Positions 6,678 through 14,700 of a stretch of 21,115 bases of DNA are shown here, piece after piece. Source of the stretch: Sulfitobacter sp. (lineage in GTDB: Bacteria; Pseudomonadota; Alphaproteobacteria; Rhodobacterales; Rhodobacteraceae); contig JAGXHC010000120.1 in NCBI GenBank assembly GCA_024636405.1, positions 1 through 21,115 of the forward strand. Direction: 5' to 3'. The position numbers and the translations under genes were made by a program. Each line of letters begins with the position of its first letter. Positions within the stretch are counted from its first letter, which is position 1. The notes beneath the pieces are model-generated. The model saw nothing but the letters and a program-made list of their open reading frames with translations. It did no database searches and was not told the origin of the DNA.

Positions 6678-6998
6678 ATGGCAAAATCTGCAACACCCTC
6701 GGCAGCCAACGGAAATAACAAAGACGTCTCGATTGACGATCTCTCAGACCAGATCAGCGTTTTGAAGAATGACATCGCTTCGTTGACCTCGACCTTAAGC
6801 ACGTATGGCCGGGAAAAATCGCAAGAGATGACGAAGACAGCCAAAGAAACTGTTTCCGATCTATCGGAAGCGGGCCGCGCGCGCGCGCTTGAAGCCCAGT
6901 CACAGGCAGAAGAATTTGTCCGCACCCAGCCGGGAACTGCGCTAGGTCTTGCTGCCGGTATCGGCTTTCTTGTCGGTGTCGTGATGTCGCGCCGCTGA
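6678..6998 (+). CDS. DUF883 (ElaB/YqjD-like) tail-anchored membrane protein
   Basis: A 106-residue protein with a charged, helical, coiled-coil-like body (about 18-80) and one C-terminal hydrophobic glycine-rich span at about 86-103 (GTALGLAAGIGFLVGVVMSRR, ending in two Arg). This is the layout of the ElaB/YqjD/YgaM family. In E. coli these are sigma-S-controlled inner-membrane proteins that bind ribosomes in stationary phase through their N-terminal part. The ATG at 6678 follows AAGGAG with 7 nt spacing; the GTG directly before it is less likely. One nucleotide separates its stop from the next gene, so the two form an operon. An EcfG-type promoter lies upstream, which would make it a GSR target in place of sigma-S control. 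Ribosome binding here is an inference from the family. Confidence 0.85.
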   Translation: MAKSATPSAANGNNKDVSIDDLSDQISVLKNDIASLTSTLSTYGREKSQEMTKTAKETVSDLSEAGRARALEAQSQAEEFVRTQPGTALGLAAGIGFLVGVVMSRR

Positions 6999-6999
6999 T

Positions 7000-7365
7000 A
7001 TGCTGTCGCACATTATTGAAAGTTTTCAGGCGTCGGCCGCCAGATCAGCGCGCGGCGCTGCTCTGGCGTTTGGCGCGCTTTTTGCGATTTATGTCGGCGT
7101 CGCCTTTCTGACATTGGCGACTTGGCTATTTTTGGTCTCAGTAACGACACCAGGCGTGGCATCCTTGATCCTTGGACTGATCTTTATCGGCGCTGGCCTG
7201 ATCCTGTGGGCCGTGATCGCAAAACGTGCACGAGACAGAAAACGCGCAGCCGCCATTGCTGCGGCAGCCGCCGCAGCACCGATAGCCACAGGCGCAAGCG
7301 GTTTGACGGGTTTGGTTCTGGCGTTTATTTCGGGGATGACGGCCGGGCAGAAAGCACGCTTCTGA
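7000..7365 (+). CDS. YqjE/holin-superfamily-like membrane protein
   Basis: A 121-residue protein with two close hydrophobic spans at about 22-46 and 50-72, separated by a short loop. A basic patch follows (KRARDRKR at about 74-81), then an Ala-rich stretch with eight consecutive Ala, and a third weakly hydrophobic segment at about 95-115. It resembles the YqjE/holin-superfamily-III (Actinobacterial-type) proteins encoded beside YqjD in E. coli. It starts 1 nt after the YqjD-like gene and has no separate ribosome binding site, so translation is probably coupled. Its 3' end overlaps the convergent receiver-like gene by 41 bp. Despite the superfamily name I see no sign of a phage setting; a membrane-associated stress role with the YqjD-like partner is the likely function. 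Confidence 0.75.
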   Translation: MLSHIIESFQASAARSARGAALAFGALFAIYVGVAFLTLATWLFLVSVTTPGVASLILGLIFIGAGLILWAVIAKRARDRKRAAAIAAAAAAAPIATGASGLTGLVLAFISGMTAGQKARF

Positions 7366-7687
7366 CGGCTTGCAGCAACGAGTCGCTACTGAACGGACGC
7401 TGTACAGATGTTGCAAGTATCCCTTCGGCGTCGCCTGCCGCTTCATCTCCGATCAAGACAAGACAAAGATCGTGGGCGCGCTGACCCAGATCCGCGATCT
7501 GCGTCTTTACATCCGCCCAACTGGCGGAGATCACCGCAACAGTCGGCTGAGCTGACGCCTTTGCAACTGCGCCCAAAAGCCCGATCTCTGACAACAATGA
7601 CACACTGCAGTTCGGAAACGCGGCTGCAAGCGTTTCCAGAATATCCGCTTGAACAAACGGGTCTTTATCATAGACAAGGAATGTCAT
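7325..7687 (-). CDS. Degenerate (pseudo-)receiver domain protein
   Basis: A stand-alone 120-residue protein with the outline of a receiver domain. It starts with strand 1, MTFLVYDKDPFVQADIL, where Asp7 and Asp9 may stand for the acidic pair. The strand-3 segment is PTVAVISASW, where the phosphoacceptor Asp is replaced (Ser54/Ser56 nearby). At the end, QRPFSSDSLLQAV has Arg97 in place of the invariant Lys. It therefore probably cannot be phosphorylated in the normal way and may act as a protein-binding module. The ATG follows AGGAT at suitable spacing. It overlaps the convergent YqjE-like gene by 41 bp and lies within the stress locus, so a link to GSR signalling is possible but unproven. Confidence 0.72.
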   Translation of the reverse strand: MTFLVYDKDPFVQADILETLAAAFPNCSVSLLSEIGLLGAVAKASAQPTVAVISASWADVKTQIADLGQRAHDLCLVLIGDEAAGDAEGILATSVQRPFSSDSLLQAVRSVLSARPSSPK

Positions 7688-7776
7688 TGGCTATCCTACT
7701 GATACTGAACTCAGAGATACCCCACTACTGACCCGGTGGCATTAAACTGTGACACATAGGCAGGAAGTTCAAATTC

Positions 7777-8505
7777 ATGACCACTCAATGCCGATATTGC
7801 CCTCTTCAGCGTAAAGAAGCGTTCATTCGCCTCACGAAAGAAGAGATCGTGTTCATGCAAAAGTTCAAGTCAGGTGAGCTTACGGTCGAACCGGGCACAC
7901 CGATATTGATGGAAGGCTCTAACGCGCCGCAATTGTTCACGGCCTTGTCTGGCATGGGTATCCGCGACAAAAAGCTGGAGAACGGCGAGCGGCAAGTCAT
8001 CAATTTTGTTTTCCCCGGTGATTTCATCGGGTTGCAGGCTGGCATCATGGGCAGCATGGGACACTCTGTCGAAGCGCGCACCCACATGCGACTGTGCGTT
8101 TTCAACCGTTCGGAATTCTGGCATTTTTTCAAAACCCACCCGTCGCGCGCCTTTGACATCACATGGCTGGCCGCGATCGAAGAACATTTCATGGGCGAAA
8201 CCCTTGCCTCCGTCGGACAACGAACCGCGATACAGGCTGTTGGTTGGGCGCTGGTCAAACTTTTTCAACGTGGCTCTTCTTTGGGTATGGTGACGAACAA
8301 TCAGATGGAATTGCCCTATACGCAGCGTGATCTGGCAGACGCGCTGGGTCTTTCGCTGGTGCATACCAACAAGACGCTGGGCAAACTCAAGGACCGGCAA
8401 CTTGCCTCCTGGTCCGACAAGGTTTTGCAAATCAACGATCTGGAGGCTTTGGCGAAGATTGCAGTCATGTCGCTGGACGGTGTTCAGCCACGTCCGCTGC
8501 TCTGA
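7777..8505 (+). CDS. Crp/Fnr-family transcriptional regulator
   Basis: A 242-residue regulator with an N-terminal cyclic-nucleotide-binding-type beta-roll (about 25-125, including GERQVINFVFPGDFIGLQ), a long dimer helix (about 125-165) and a C-terminal winged helix (about 178-222, with YTQRDLADALGLSLVHTNK). The start follows AGGAAG with 9 nt spacing. Cysteines occur at 5 and 8 (CRYC-PLQ) and at 107, close to two of the three N-terminal cluster Cys and to the central Cys of FNR. The fourth ligand is missing, so a standard [4Fe-4S] cluster is doubtful. The residues that bind cAMP in CRP are not evident. It may sense redox state or another signal, and its targets are unknown. It is convergent with the YihY gene, 2 bp apart. 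Confidence 0.85.
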   Translation: MTTQCRYCPLQRKEAFIRLTKEEIVFMQKFKSGELTVEPGTPILMEGSNAPQLFTALSGMGIRDKKLENGERQVINFVFPGDFIGLQAGIMGSMGHSVEARTHMRLCVFNRSEFWHFFKTHPSRAFDITWLAAIEEHFMGETLASVGQRTAIQAVGWALVKLFQRGSSLGMVTNNQMELPYTQRDLADALGLSLVHTNKTLGKLKDRQLASWSDKVLQINDLEALAKIAVMSLDGVQPRPLL

Positions 8506-8507
8506 CG

Positions 8508-9443
8508 CTAATCGGTCTCCGTGGGGATCAGATTGTCAGCCACATACGCCCCGCGTTTTCCCATGGGCTTGGACAGACCTGTGGTTGTATCGGACTTTGT
8601 CCGAAGTTCGATCTGGGCATTCAGCGACGCACCAAAAAGCACCACGAAGCTGCTGATCCATAACCAGATGAGCATGGCGATAACGGCCCCGATGGAGCCA
8701 TAGACCTGATTGTAATTTCCGAAGTTCGCAACGTAGTAGGAAAAGCCGATGGACACGATTGCCCATGAAAACACTGACAGAACTGCGCCGGATGTCAGCC
8801 ACTGTACGCGCGCGGATTTTCGGTTGGGCCCGTAGCGATACAGCACACCGACACCTGCGAACAGCACGATGATCGCGATGGTCCATCTGGTCAGATCGGC
8901 CAGCAGGATACCAAATGGACCCAGCGGAAGGAACGCCAGCACCAATGGTGCGATCACCACGGTCAAAAGCGCGATAACGCCCACACCCATCAACATGATA
9001 GTCAACATCAACGCGCGCGCATAATGCCGTGCTGCATTGCGATTCCGTTCGCCGTAGACATTGTTCAGACCGATCATCATCGCCCCGACCCCTGCCCGCG
9101 CAGACCACAGCGCCACCAAAAGAGAAACAACACCGGCCCAGCCCAGCGTGTCCGCGCGTGCGGTCACCAATGTCACAACCTGCGAGTTCACGATTTCATA
9201 GACATCGTTTGGCAAGATGCCCCGCACCTCTTCGAGTTGCGACACAACCACCGCCGGATCAGAGATGAGACCCAAAAGCGCGATCAGCGCAGCCAGTGCC
9301 GGGAACAGCGACAACATGGCAAAAAACGCGACGCCGGCCGCGATCAGGCTCAGGTTGTTTTCCGCGACATGGGCAAAGCTGGCCTTCAGGGCAGCCCAGT
9401 GCAGCGCCAGAAATGAAAGTTTTTGCCCGGACGCATCAGACAT
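8508..9443 (-). CDS. YihY/BrkB-family inner-membrane protein
   Basis: A 311-residue protein with about six membrane spans (near 34-60, 99-116, 142-172, 185-203, 214-238 and 246-270). The family features SLIAAGVAFFAMLSLFP near the N-terminus and YGSIGAVIAMLIWLWISS near the end are typical of YihY/virulence factor BrkB proteins. Once called ribonuclease BN by mistake, the family has no firmly known function; transport or envelope integrity is suspected. The ATG at 9443 has no good ribosome binding site of its own, and an in-frame TGA lies just upstream. Its start is overlapped by a 14-codon ORF that does have a strong site, so translation is probably coupled. It follows the FNT gene on the same strand with 57 bp between and is probably co-transcribed. 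Confidence 0.9.
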   Translation of the reverse strand: MSDASGQKLSFLALHWAALKASFAHVAENNLSLIAAGVAFFAMLSLFPALAALIALLGLISDPAVVVSQLEEVRGILPNDVYEIVNSQVVTLVTARADTLGWAGVVSLLVALWSARAGVGAMMIGLNNVYGERNRNAARHYARALMLTIMLMGVGVIALLTVVIAPLVLAFLPLGPFGILLADLTRWTIAIIVLFAGVGVLYRYGPNRKSARVQWLTSGAVLSVFSWAIVSIGFSYYVANFGNYNQVYGSIGAVIAMLIWLWISSFVVLFGASLNAQIELRTKSDTTTGLSKPMGKRGAYVADNLIPTETD

Positions 9444-9480
9444 GACTGCGCAATTGCTCTGCTTTTGGATGGCATGTCAT
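9436..9480 (-). CDS. 14-codon leader ORF coupled to the YihY gene
   Basis: The ATG at 9480 is preceded by AAGGA with 7 nt spacing, within an AAAAGGAGAAGGA purine run. The reading frame encodes MTCHPKAEQLRSHV and stops at 9436. It overlaps the first 8 nt of the YihY gene (ATG at 9443). Because the YihY gene lacks its own ribosome binding site, ribosomes ending here could restart on it. The peptide shows no attenuator-like codon run. A short coupling ORF is the simplest reading; whether the peptide itself does anything is unknown. Confidence 0.5.
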   Translation of the reverse strand: MTCHPKAEQLRSHV

Positions 9481-9500
9481 GATTTGATCCTTCTCCTTTT

Positions 9501-10346
9501 TCAATCCTTCTTGACTTCGTCGCGCACCTGACCCCAGGCAACCAGTGTGAAAATTACGGTTCCACCAATGATGTTGCCCGTCAGCACCGGTAGGAAGAAC
9601 CCGAATATCGCCTGCCCATAGGCAAGATCGCCCTGCCAGATCAGCACTGCCATTTCGACGGACCCCGCGATGATATGGGTAAAATCCCCCGCTGCGATAA
9701 TCCAGGTAAAGGTCATGATCAGGAAAAACGCGGACGCGTCCGCCTGGGGCAGCATCCACACGATCAACGCAATGATCACGCCGGCCGGTATGGCCCGCCA
9801 GAACCCGGCCTGCGCCGTCATCCCCGTGGCATGGCGTGACAAATCCCCAATCGCAGACATCACCTCGGGCTCGATCGCCGGAGTGAACACAAAAAGCGCG
9901 GCAACCGTAAAGGCACCAACCACATTTGCACACAGCACGATCCCCCAAAGCCGCATCATGCAGCCAAAAGCGTGCCACGTGCGCGCCTGCATGATCGGCA
10001 ATACGGTGGTGATGGTGTTTTCAGTGAACAGTTGCATTCGCCCCATGATCACAGCCAGGAACCCCAGCGAATAACCCAGATTCTCAAGCAGAAACCGGTT
10101 AGGCGTGTCCGGCAGGTAAGTGCGGAAAATTGCCTCGCCCAAGACCGAAAGGCTGATCATCATCCCGGCGGCTACACCGGACCAGATCAGCGACCGCTTG
10201 GAGCGTGCCAATTCTTCTTCGCCGTCCCGCCTTATGACCTCGTAGATCAGCTTTGGCGACAACGCCGCGGCCTGGCTGACGGATTGTTCATCGCGTTCGG
10301 CCTCGGCCAACACCTTGGCGCGTTGGGTCTGTATCAGTGGTGCCAA
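9501..10346 (-). CDS. Formate/nitrite transporter (FNT) family protein, YfdC-like
   Basis: A 281-residue protein. A charged N-terminal region of about 50 residues leads into six expected membrane spans. The conserved segments include GYSLGFLAVIMGRMQLFTENTITTVLP, the FNT broken-helix motif (LFTxN), and TGNIIGGTVIFTLV near the C-terminus. FNT proteins are pentameric channels for small monovalent anions such as formate or nitrite. The long acidic/basic N-terminus and LFTEN instead of LFTGN are closer to YfdC-type members, whose substrate is not established. The start is a TTG at 10346 with AAGGA 8 nt upstream; an in-frame TGA just before it excludes a longer form. It is followed by the leader ORF and YihY gene in a likely operon. 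No nearby formate or nitrite metabolism genes help to decide the substrate. Confidence 0.88.
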   Translation of the reverse strand: MAPLIQTQRAKVLAEAERDEQSVSQAAALSPKLIYEVIRRDGEEELARSKRSLIWSGVAAGMMISLSVLGEAIFRTYLPDTPNRFLLENLGYSLGFLAVIMGRMQLFTENTITTVLPIMQARTWHAFGCMMRLWGIVLCANVVGAFTVAALFVFTPAIEPEVMSAIGDLSRHATGMTAQAGFWRAIPAGVIIALIVWMLPQADASAFFLIMTFTWIIAAGDFTHIIAGSVEMAVLIWQGDLAYGQAIFGFFLPVLTGNIIGGTVIFTLVAWGQVRDEVKKD

Positions 10347-10367
10347 TTTTCACATCCTTGATTGATG

Positions 10368-10393
10368 GGAACTAACTAGCCCGTTTTGCTGTT
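10368..10393 (+). promoter_or_regulatory. Possible EcfG-type promoter before the M20 gene
   Basis: Plus strand: GGAAC (10368-10372), 17-bp spacer, TGTT (10390-10393). It fits the motif as well as the others, but its -10 lies 107 bp before the ATG at 10500, much farther than the 30-51 bp elsewhere. It therefore needs a long leader or is a chance match. Confidence 0.35.
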
Positions 10394-10499
10394 CAGCATA
10401 GTGCAAATGCCCAAGACACGCAGTCTCGCGTTCTGTGTTGCCCATTTGATGTGCTGCTGACCCCTTGCCAAAGTCCCGCGTCCGTCCCTAGATACCGTC

Positions 10500-11777
10500 A
10501 TGTCCAGTATCCTCACAAAAGCCATCACCGCCAAACGCGACGACCTGATCGCACTGACCCAGGATCTTGTGCGCATTCCCACGCTTAATCCGCCGGGCCA
10601 GGATTACCGCGCAATTTGCGAATACCTTGATCGTCGCCTCTCGCGGCACGGGTTCGAGACGCAACTGATACGTGCCAACGGCACGCCCGGCGACAGCGAA
10701 AAATATCCGCGGTGGAACATCATTGCCCGTCGCGACGGACAGCGTGCCGGTGACTGCGTACACTTCAACAGCCATACCGACGTGGTGGAGGTCGGCGCAG
10801 GCTGGACCTTTGATCCGTTTGGCGCAGAGGTGTCGGATGGCAAGATCTACGGGCGCGGCACCTGCGACATGAAAGGCGGGCTTGCCGCGTCGATCATCGC
10901 GGCAGAGGCGTTTATCGAAACGCATCCCAATTTCACCGGCGCGATAGAGATTTCGGGCACCGCAGACGAAGAATCTGGCGGCTATGGCGGTGTGGCGTAT
11001 TTGGCAGAGAAGGGTTTCTTTGATCCCGCACGGGTGCAGCATGTCATTATTCCCGAACCGCTGAACAAGGATCGGATCTGTCTTGGCCATCGCGGTGGCT
11101 GGTGGGCAGAAATCGAAACCAAAGGCGAGATTGCACACGGCTCAATGCCATTTCTGGGCGACTGTGCCGTGCGCCACATGGGGGCCGTCCTGTCAGAGTT
11201 TGAGACCAAACTGTTTCCCGCCATGGCCGCGCGGTACACTGATATGCCTGTCGTCCCCGAAGGCGCGCGGTCTTCGACGATGAACATAAATTCGATCCAT
11301 GGCGGGCAGCGCGAACAGGACGACGATTTTACCGGTCTGCCTGCACATTGCGTGCCGGATTCCTGCCGTATCGTGATCGACCGACGTTTTCTGGTAGAAG
11401 AACCGCTGGACCAGGTCCGGGACGAAGTGACGGCCCTGCTTGAAGGTCTGCGCGCAACGCGGGTTGATTTCGAATACGAACTGACGGAATTGAACAGCGT
11501 GCTACCGTCAATGACCGATCGCGATGCACCTGTGGTGCAGACCGTGACGCGCGCCATTCAGGACGTGATGGGGATAATGCCGCAATATGTGGCATCCCCC
11601 GGCACCTACGACCAAAAGCACATTGACCGCATCGGCAAGCTGAAAAACTGCATTGCCTACGGGCCGGGCATCCTTGAGCTGGCGCATAAGCCCGACGAAT
11701 ATATCGGCATTGATGACATGGTGGAAAGCGCCAGTGTCATGGGCGCGGCGCTGGAAATGCTGCTGTTGAAACCCTAG
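10500..11777 (+). CDS. M20-family deacylase/peptidase (ArgE/DapE type)
   Basis: A 425-residue dizinc hydrolase. The metal ligands of the M20 family can be placed: His92 in NSHTDVV, Asp123 in GRGTCDMKGG (bridging), the Glu157-Glu158 pair in TADEESGG (catalytic base and ligand), Glu186 in IIPEPL, and His396 in ELAHKPDEYI. A dimerisation (lid) domain lies between about 195 and 315. Relatives are acetylornithine deacetylase, succinyl-diaminopimelate desuccinylase and various N-acyl amino acid or dipeptide hydrolases; the sequence does not pick one. Because biosynthetic partners are absent and a peptide-type ABC binding protein is near, a catabolic role on an N-acylated amino acid or dipeptide is more likely. 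No clear ribosome binding site precedes the ATG at 10500, which is unusual. Confidence 0.88.
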   Translation: MSSILTKAITAKRDDLIALTQDLVRIPTLNPPGQDYRAICEYLDRRLSRHGFETQLIRANGTPGDSEKYPRWNIIARRDGQRAGDCVHFNSHTDVVEVGAGWTFDPFGAEVSDGKIYGRGTCDMKGGLAASIIAAEAFIETHPNFTGAIEISGTADEESGGYGGVAYLAEKGFFDPARVQHVIIPEPLNKDRICLGHRGGWWAEIETKGEIAHGSMPFLGDCAVRHMGAVLSEFETKLFPAMAARYTDMPVVPEGARSSTMNINSIHGGQREQDDDFTGLPAHCVPDSCRIVIDRRFLVEEPLDQVRDEVTALLEGLRATRVDFEYELTELNSVLPSMTDRDAPVVQTVTRAIQDVMGIMPQYVASPGTYDQKHIDRIGKLKNCIAYGPGILELAHKPDEYIGIDDMVESASVMGAALEMLLLKP

Positions 11778-11786
11778 CGTCAGGCG

Positions 11787-13052
11787 TTAGCCAAAGGCCC
11801 GTTCAGACGCGCACGCCAGCCCGCTTACCACCGCTGTCAGGGCGGCACCGTGATGAACTTCGGCTTGCGGAAATGCGCGGCGCATCGCGGTATCGACAAC
11901 ACCCATCAGACTGGACCCACCGACATAGATTAGCTTTGTGACATCTTGGGGCTGGGTATCTGCCTGCGCCACCGTCAAAAGCGCGGCATCGGCAATATTC
12001 TGGGCCATTGTTGCCAGCGTCGCGGCCAAAAGGGCGGCCGGCAACGGCAGACGCAGACCGCGTTCCAGCATATCCAACCGGATTTCGGGCGGCGCGGTGG
12101 CGAGCGGATTATTTGCCGCGATCTTGCCCGCCTCTACGGCAAAGGCCAGATCATGACCCAGTTCTTCCTCCAGCACCGTCACCAGCCGCGCCAGCAGTTC
12201 GGGATGGACCGCATGCCGCGCAAGATCTTCAGCGGCGCGGCGGGTATCGCGGGAATAGAGGAACGGTATCTTTTGCCACGTCGCCAGATCGGCGAAAATT
12301 GCGTTCGGGGCTGCATGCGTTTCATCGCCGAACATGTGTTTGATGTCGCTGCCCATCCCCAACAACGGCATTACCTGGCCGAGGCTGATCTCACGATCAA
12401 AATCCGTACCGCCAAGCCGCAAACCATTGCTATTGAGGATGTGGATACCGCTATCGCCTTGCTGCAGAAACAACGTAAAATCCGACGTGCCGCCACCGAT
12501 GTCCACGATCAGTCCCAGATCGCCCGGATGCAGCGCCGCGTGGTTGGCCAGCGCGGCGGCCTCCGGCTCGGGCATGAACCGCACATCTTTGAACCCCGCA
12601 GCAATGTAGCAATCGCGCAGATCTATCAGCGCCTGTGCATTGCGGTCCTTGTCTGCGCTGTGAAACATCACCGGGCGACCCGAAAGCGCGCGATCAAAGC
12701 GTCGTCCCGTAGCCGTTTCAGCCCGCGTTTTCAATTCCCCCAGAAACCGGCCCACGATGGCGACAAAGTCCATTCGCTCGCCCATTAAAACACGGCTTTC
12801 GCGCATCAGCGCGGTGCCCAGCAAACTTTTGAGCGCGCGCATGTAGCGGCCTTCATCGCCGCCGACCAATGCTTGCTGTGCCGGGCGGCCAAAGACCGTT
12901 TTCTTTTCGTCAAAATCGAAAAACACTGCCGTTGGCAGGGTCTGTTCGCCCGGCTCAATCTCGATCAGGTGCGCGACACCGTCGTTCATCCACCCAGCAG
13001 CGGAATTGGAGGTGCCAAAATCAATGCCCAATGTCGCTGTTTCGCCTGCCAT
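11787..13052 (-). CDS. Short Hsp70-family protein (YegD-like)
   Basis: A 421-residue protein that has the actin/Hsp70 ATPase domain: phosphate-1 loop LGIDFGTSNSA (8-18), the linker-region signature PEPEAAAL (161-168), phosphate-2 loop VDIGGGTSDFTLF (183-195), and a late adenosine-binding YVGGSSLMG. It lacks the C-terminal substrate-binding domain of DnaK (about 640 residues), matching the YegD group of short Hsp70-like proteins, whose function is unknown. The start follows AAAGGTG with suitable spacing. It is convergent with the M20 gene (9 bp apart) and divergent from the ABC substrate-binding protein gene. A chaperone role is uncertain, since peptide binding would require another surface. 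Confidence 0.9.
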   Translation of the reverse strand: MAGETATLGIDFGTSNSAAGWMNDGVAHLIEIEPGEQTLPTAVFFDFDEKKTVFGRPAQQALVGGDEGRYMRALKSLLGTALMRESRVLMGERMDFVAIVGRFLGELKTRAETATGRRFDRALSGRPVMFHSADKDRNAQALIDLRDCYIAAGFKDVRFMPEPEAAALANHAALHPGDLGLIVDIGGGTSDFTLFLQQGDSGIHILNSNGLRLGGTDFDREISLGQVMPLLGMGSDIKHMFGDETHAAPNAIFADLATWQKIPFLYSRDTRRAAEDLARHAVHPELLARLVTVLEEELGHDLAFAVEAGKIAANNPLATAPPEIRLDMLERGLRLPLPAALLAATLATMAQNIADAALLTVAQADTQPQDVTKLIYVGGSSLMGVVDTAMRRAFPQAEVHHGAALTAVVSGLACASERAFG

Positions 13053-13200
13053 CCCACACCTTTGCCCCGTCCCGAAAAACCGGAGCCTTACCCCGCGCGC
13101 CTGCGCAGTACAATGCAGATTGCCCGCAGCTTTACGCGCCGCTGGTCAAAGCAAATAGAACTGGCTACGCTTTTGTCAGAATAACAAAAGGGAGAGACCC

Positions 13201-14682
13201 ATGTTGCATCTTCGCACTCTAATGTTGGGGGTTGGCACCGCGGCGCTGTTTGCCGGGGCCGTTAGCGCACAGCAGACCGACCTGTCCATCGCCATCCAGC
13301 TTGAGCCGCCGCATCTTGATCCTACATCGGCTGCGGCCGGTGCCATTGATTCCGTGCTCTATTCAAACGTTTTTGAAGGGCTGACCCGTTTCATGGGGGA
13401 CGGATCGATCGTTCCGGGCCTCGCCAAATCATGGGAGATTTCTGACGACGGGCTGACGTATACATTCAAGCTGCATGAGGGTGTCGTCTTTCATGACGGT
13501 TCCTCAATGGACGCCGAAGACGTAAAGTTCAGCTTGGACCGGATAAATGCCGACGACAGCACCAACGCACAAAAGGCGCTTTACTCTGCGATCTCAGAGG
13601 TCAACGTGATCGACCCCCTTACCGTTGAAGTCAAACTGACCGAGGCGAACGGCAGCATGTTGTTCAACCTGGCCTGGGGCGACGCGGTTATTGTCGCACC
13701 CGAAACGATCGACAACATCAAACAGACACCCATCGGTACCGGTGCGTTCAAGTTTGACAGCTGGACGCAGGGCGACAAGGTCGAATTGTCGCGCTTTGCC
13801 GACTATTGGGGAGAGCCTGCCAAACTGGAAAAGGCAACGTTCAAGTTCATCTCCGATCCTACCGCCGCCTTCGCTGCGATGATGGCCGAAGATGTCGATG
13901 TGTTCAGCGGCTTTCCTGCCCCGGAAAACCTGCCCCAATTTGAGGCAGACGCGCGGTTTCAGGTCATTGTCGGCTCTACAGAAGGTGAGACAATTCTGGC
14001 GATGAACAACAAGCAGGCACCGTTTGACAACAAACTGGTGCGCGAAGCGGTTGCCCACGCCATTGACCGTCAGGCGATCATCGACGGGGCAATGTTTGGT
14101 CTCGGTACGCCCATCGGCACACACTTTGCACCGCATAACCCAGCCTATATCGACCTGACCGGCAGCAGCGCCTATGATCCTGAAAAGTCCAAGGCGCTTC
14201 TGGCCGAAGCCGGAATGCCCGACGGGTTTGAGACCACTCTGGATCTGCCACCGCCCAGCTATGCCCGCCGCGGCGGCGAAATCATCGCGTCACAACTGGC
14301 AGAGGTCGGCATTACCGCAAAAATCAACAATGTCGAATGGGCGCAGTGGCTGGAAACCGTGTTTAACGGCAAGAACTTTGGTCTGACCATCGTAAGCCAT
14401 ACCGAACCGATGGATGTCGGCATCTACGCCAACCCGGAGTATTACTTTCAATATGACAACCCGGCCCTCCAGGAGTTGATGACAAAGCTGAGCAGCACCA
14501 CCGACGAAGGCATGCGCAGCCAGATGCTGGGTGACGCGCAGCGGATCATCGCAGAAGATTACGTCAACGCTTACCTGTTCCAGTTGGCAAATCCCACGGT
14601 CGCCCGCGCCGGTGTTCAGGGTCTTTGGGCAAATGCGCCGACCCAAGCAAACGACCTGACCGGCGTAAGCTGGTCCGAATAG
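13201..14682 (+). CDS. ABC transporter substrate-binding protein, family 5 (dipeptide/oligopeptide type)
   Basis: A 493-residue exported protein. The signal peptide is at 1-23 (hydrophobic core LMLGVGTAALFAGA, cleavage after VSA). It is followed by the SBP_bac_5 fold with typical features: LEPPHLDPTSAA, VLYSNVFEGLTRF, LAKSWEISDDGLTYTFKLHEGVVFHDG, and DVKFSLDRI. It binds a solute in the periplasm and delivers it to a DppBC-type permease. The ribosome binding site AGGGAG lies 6 nt upstream. A strong hairpin follows the stop codon. Matching permease and ATPase genes lie 2.65 kb further on, beyond three minus-strand genes, and are probably its partners. Family 5 proteins also bind nickel, glutathione or opines, so the solute is not certain to be a peptide. 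Confidence 0.93.
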   Translation: MLHLRTLMLGVGTAALFAGAVSAQQTDLSIAIQLEPPHLDPTSAAAGAIDSVLYSNVFEGLTRFMGDGSIVPGLAKSWEISDDGLTYTFKLHEGVVFHDGSSMDAEDVKFSLDRINADDSTNAQKALYSAISEVNVIDPLTVEVKLTEANGSMLFNLAWGDAVIVAPETIDNIKQTPIGTGAFKFDSWTQGDKVELSRFADYWGEPAKLEKATFKFISDPTAAFAAMMAEDVDVFSGFPAPENLPQFEADARFQVIVGSTEGETILAMNNKQAPFDNKLVREAVAHAIDRQAIIDGAMFGLGTPIGTHFAPHNPAYIDLTGSSAYDPEKSKALLAEAGMPDGFETTLDLPPPSYARRGGEIIASQLAEVGITAKINNVEWAQWLETVFNGKNFGLTIVSHTEPMDVGIYANPEYYFQYDNPALQELMTKLSSTTDEGMRSQMLGDAQRIIAEDYVNAYLFQLANPTVARAGVQGLWANAPTQANDLTGVSWSE

Positions 14683-14700
14683 CGACACCAAATGATCAAA

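Noticed and set aside
11946..12788. 280-codon plus-strand open frame
   Set aside because: It lies entirely antisense to the Hsp70-like gene, with a Gln/Arg/His-rich translation and no motif.
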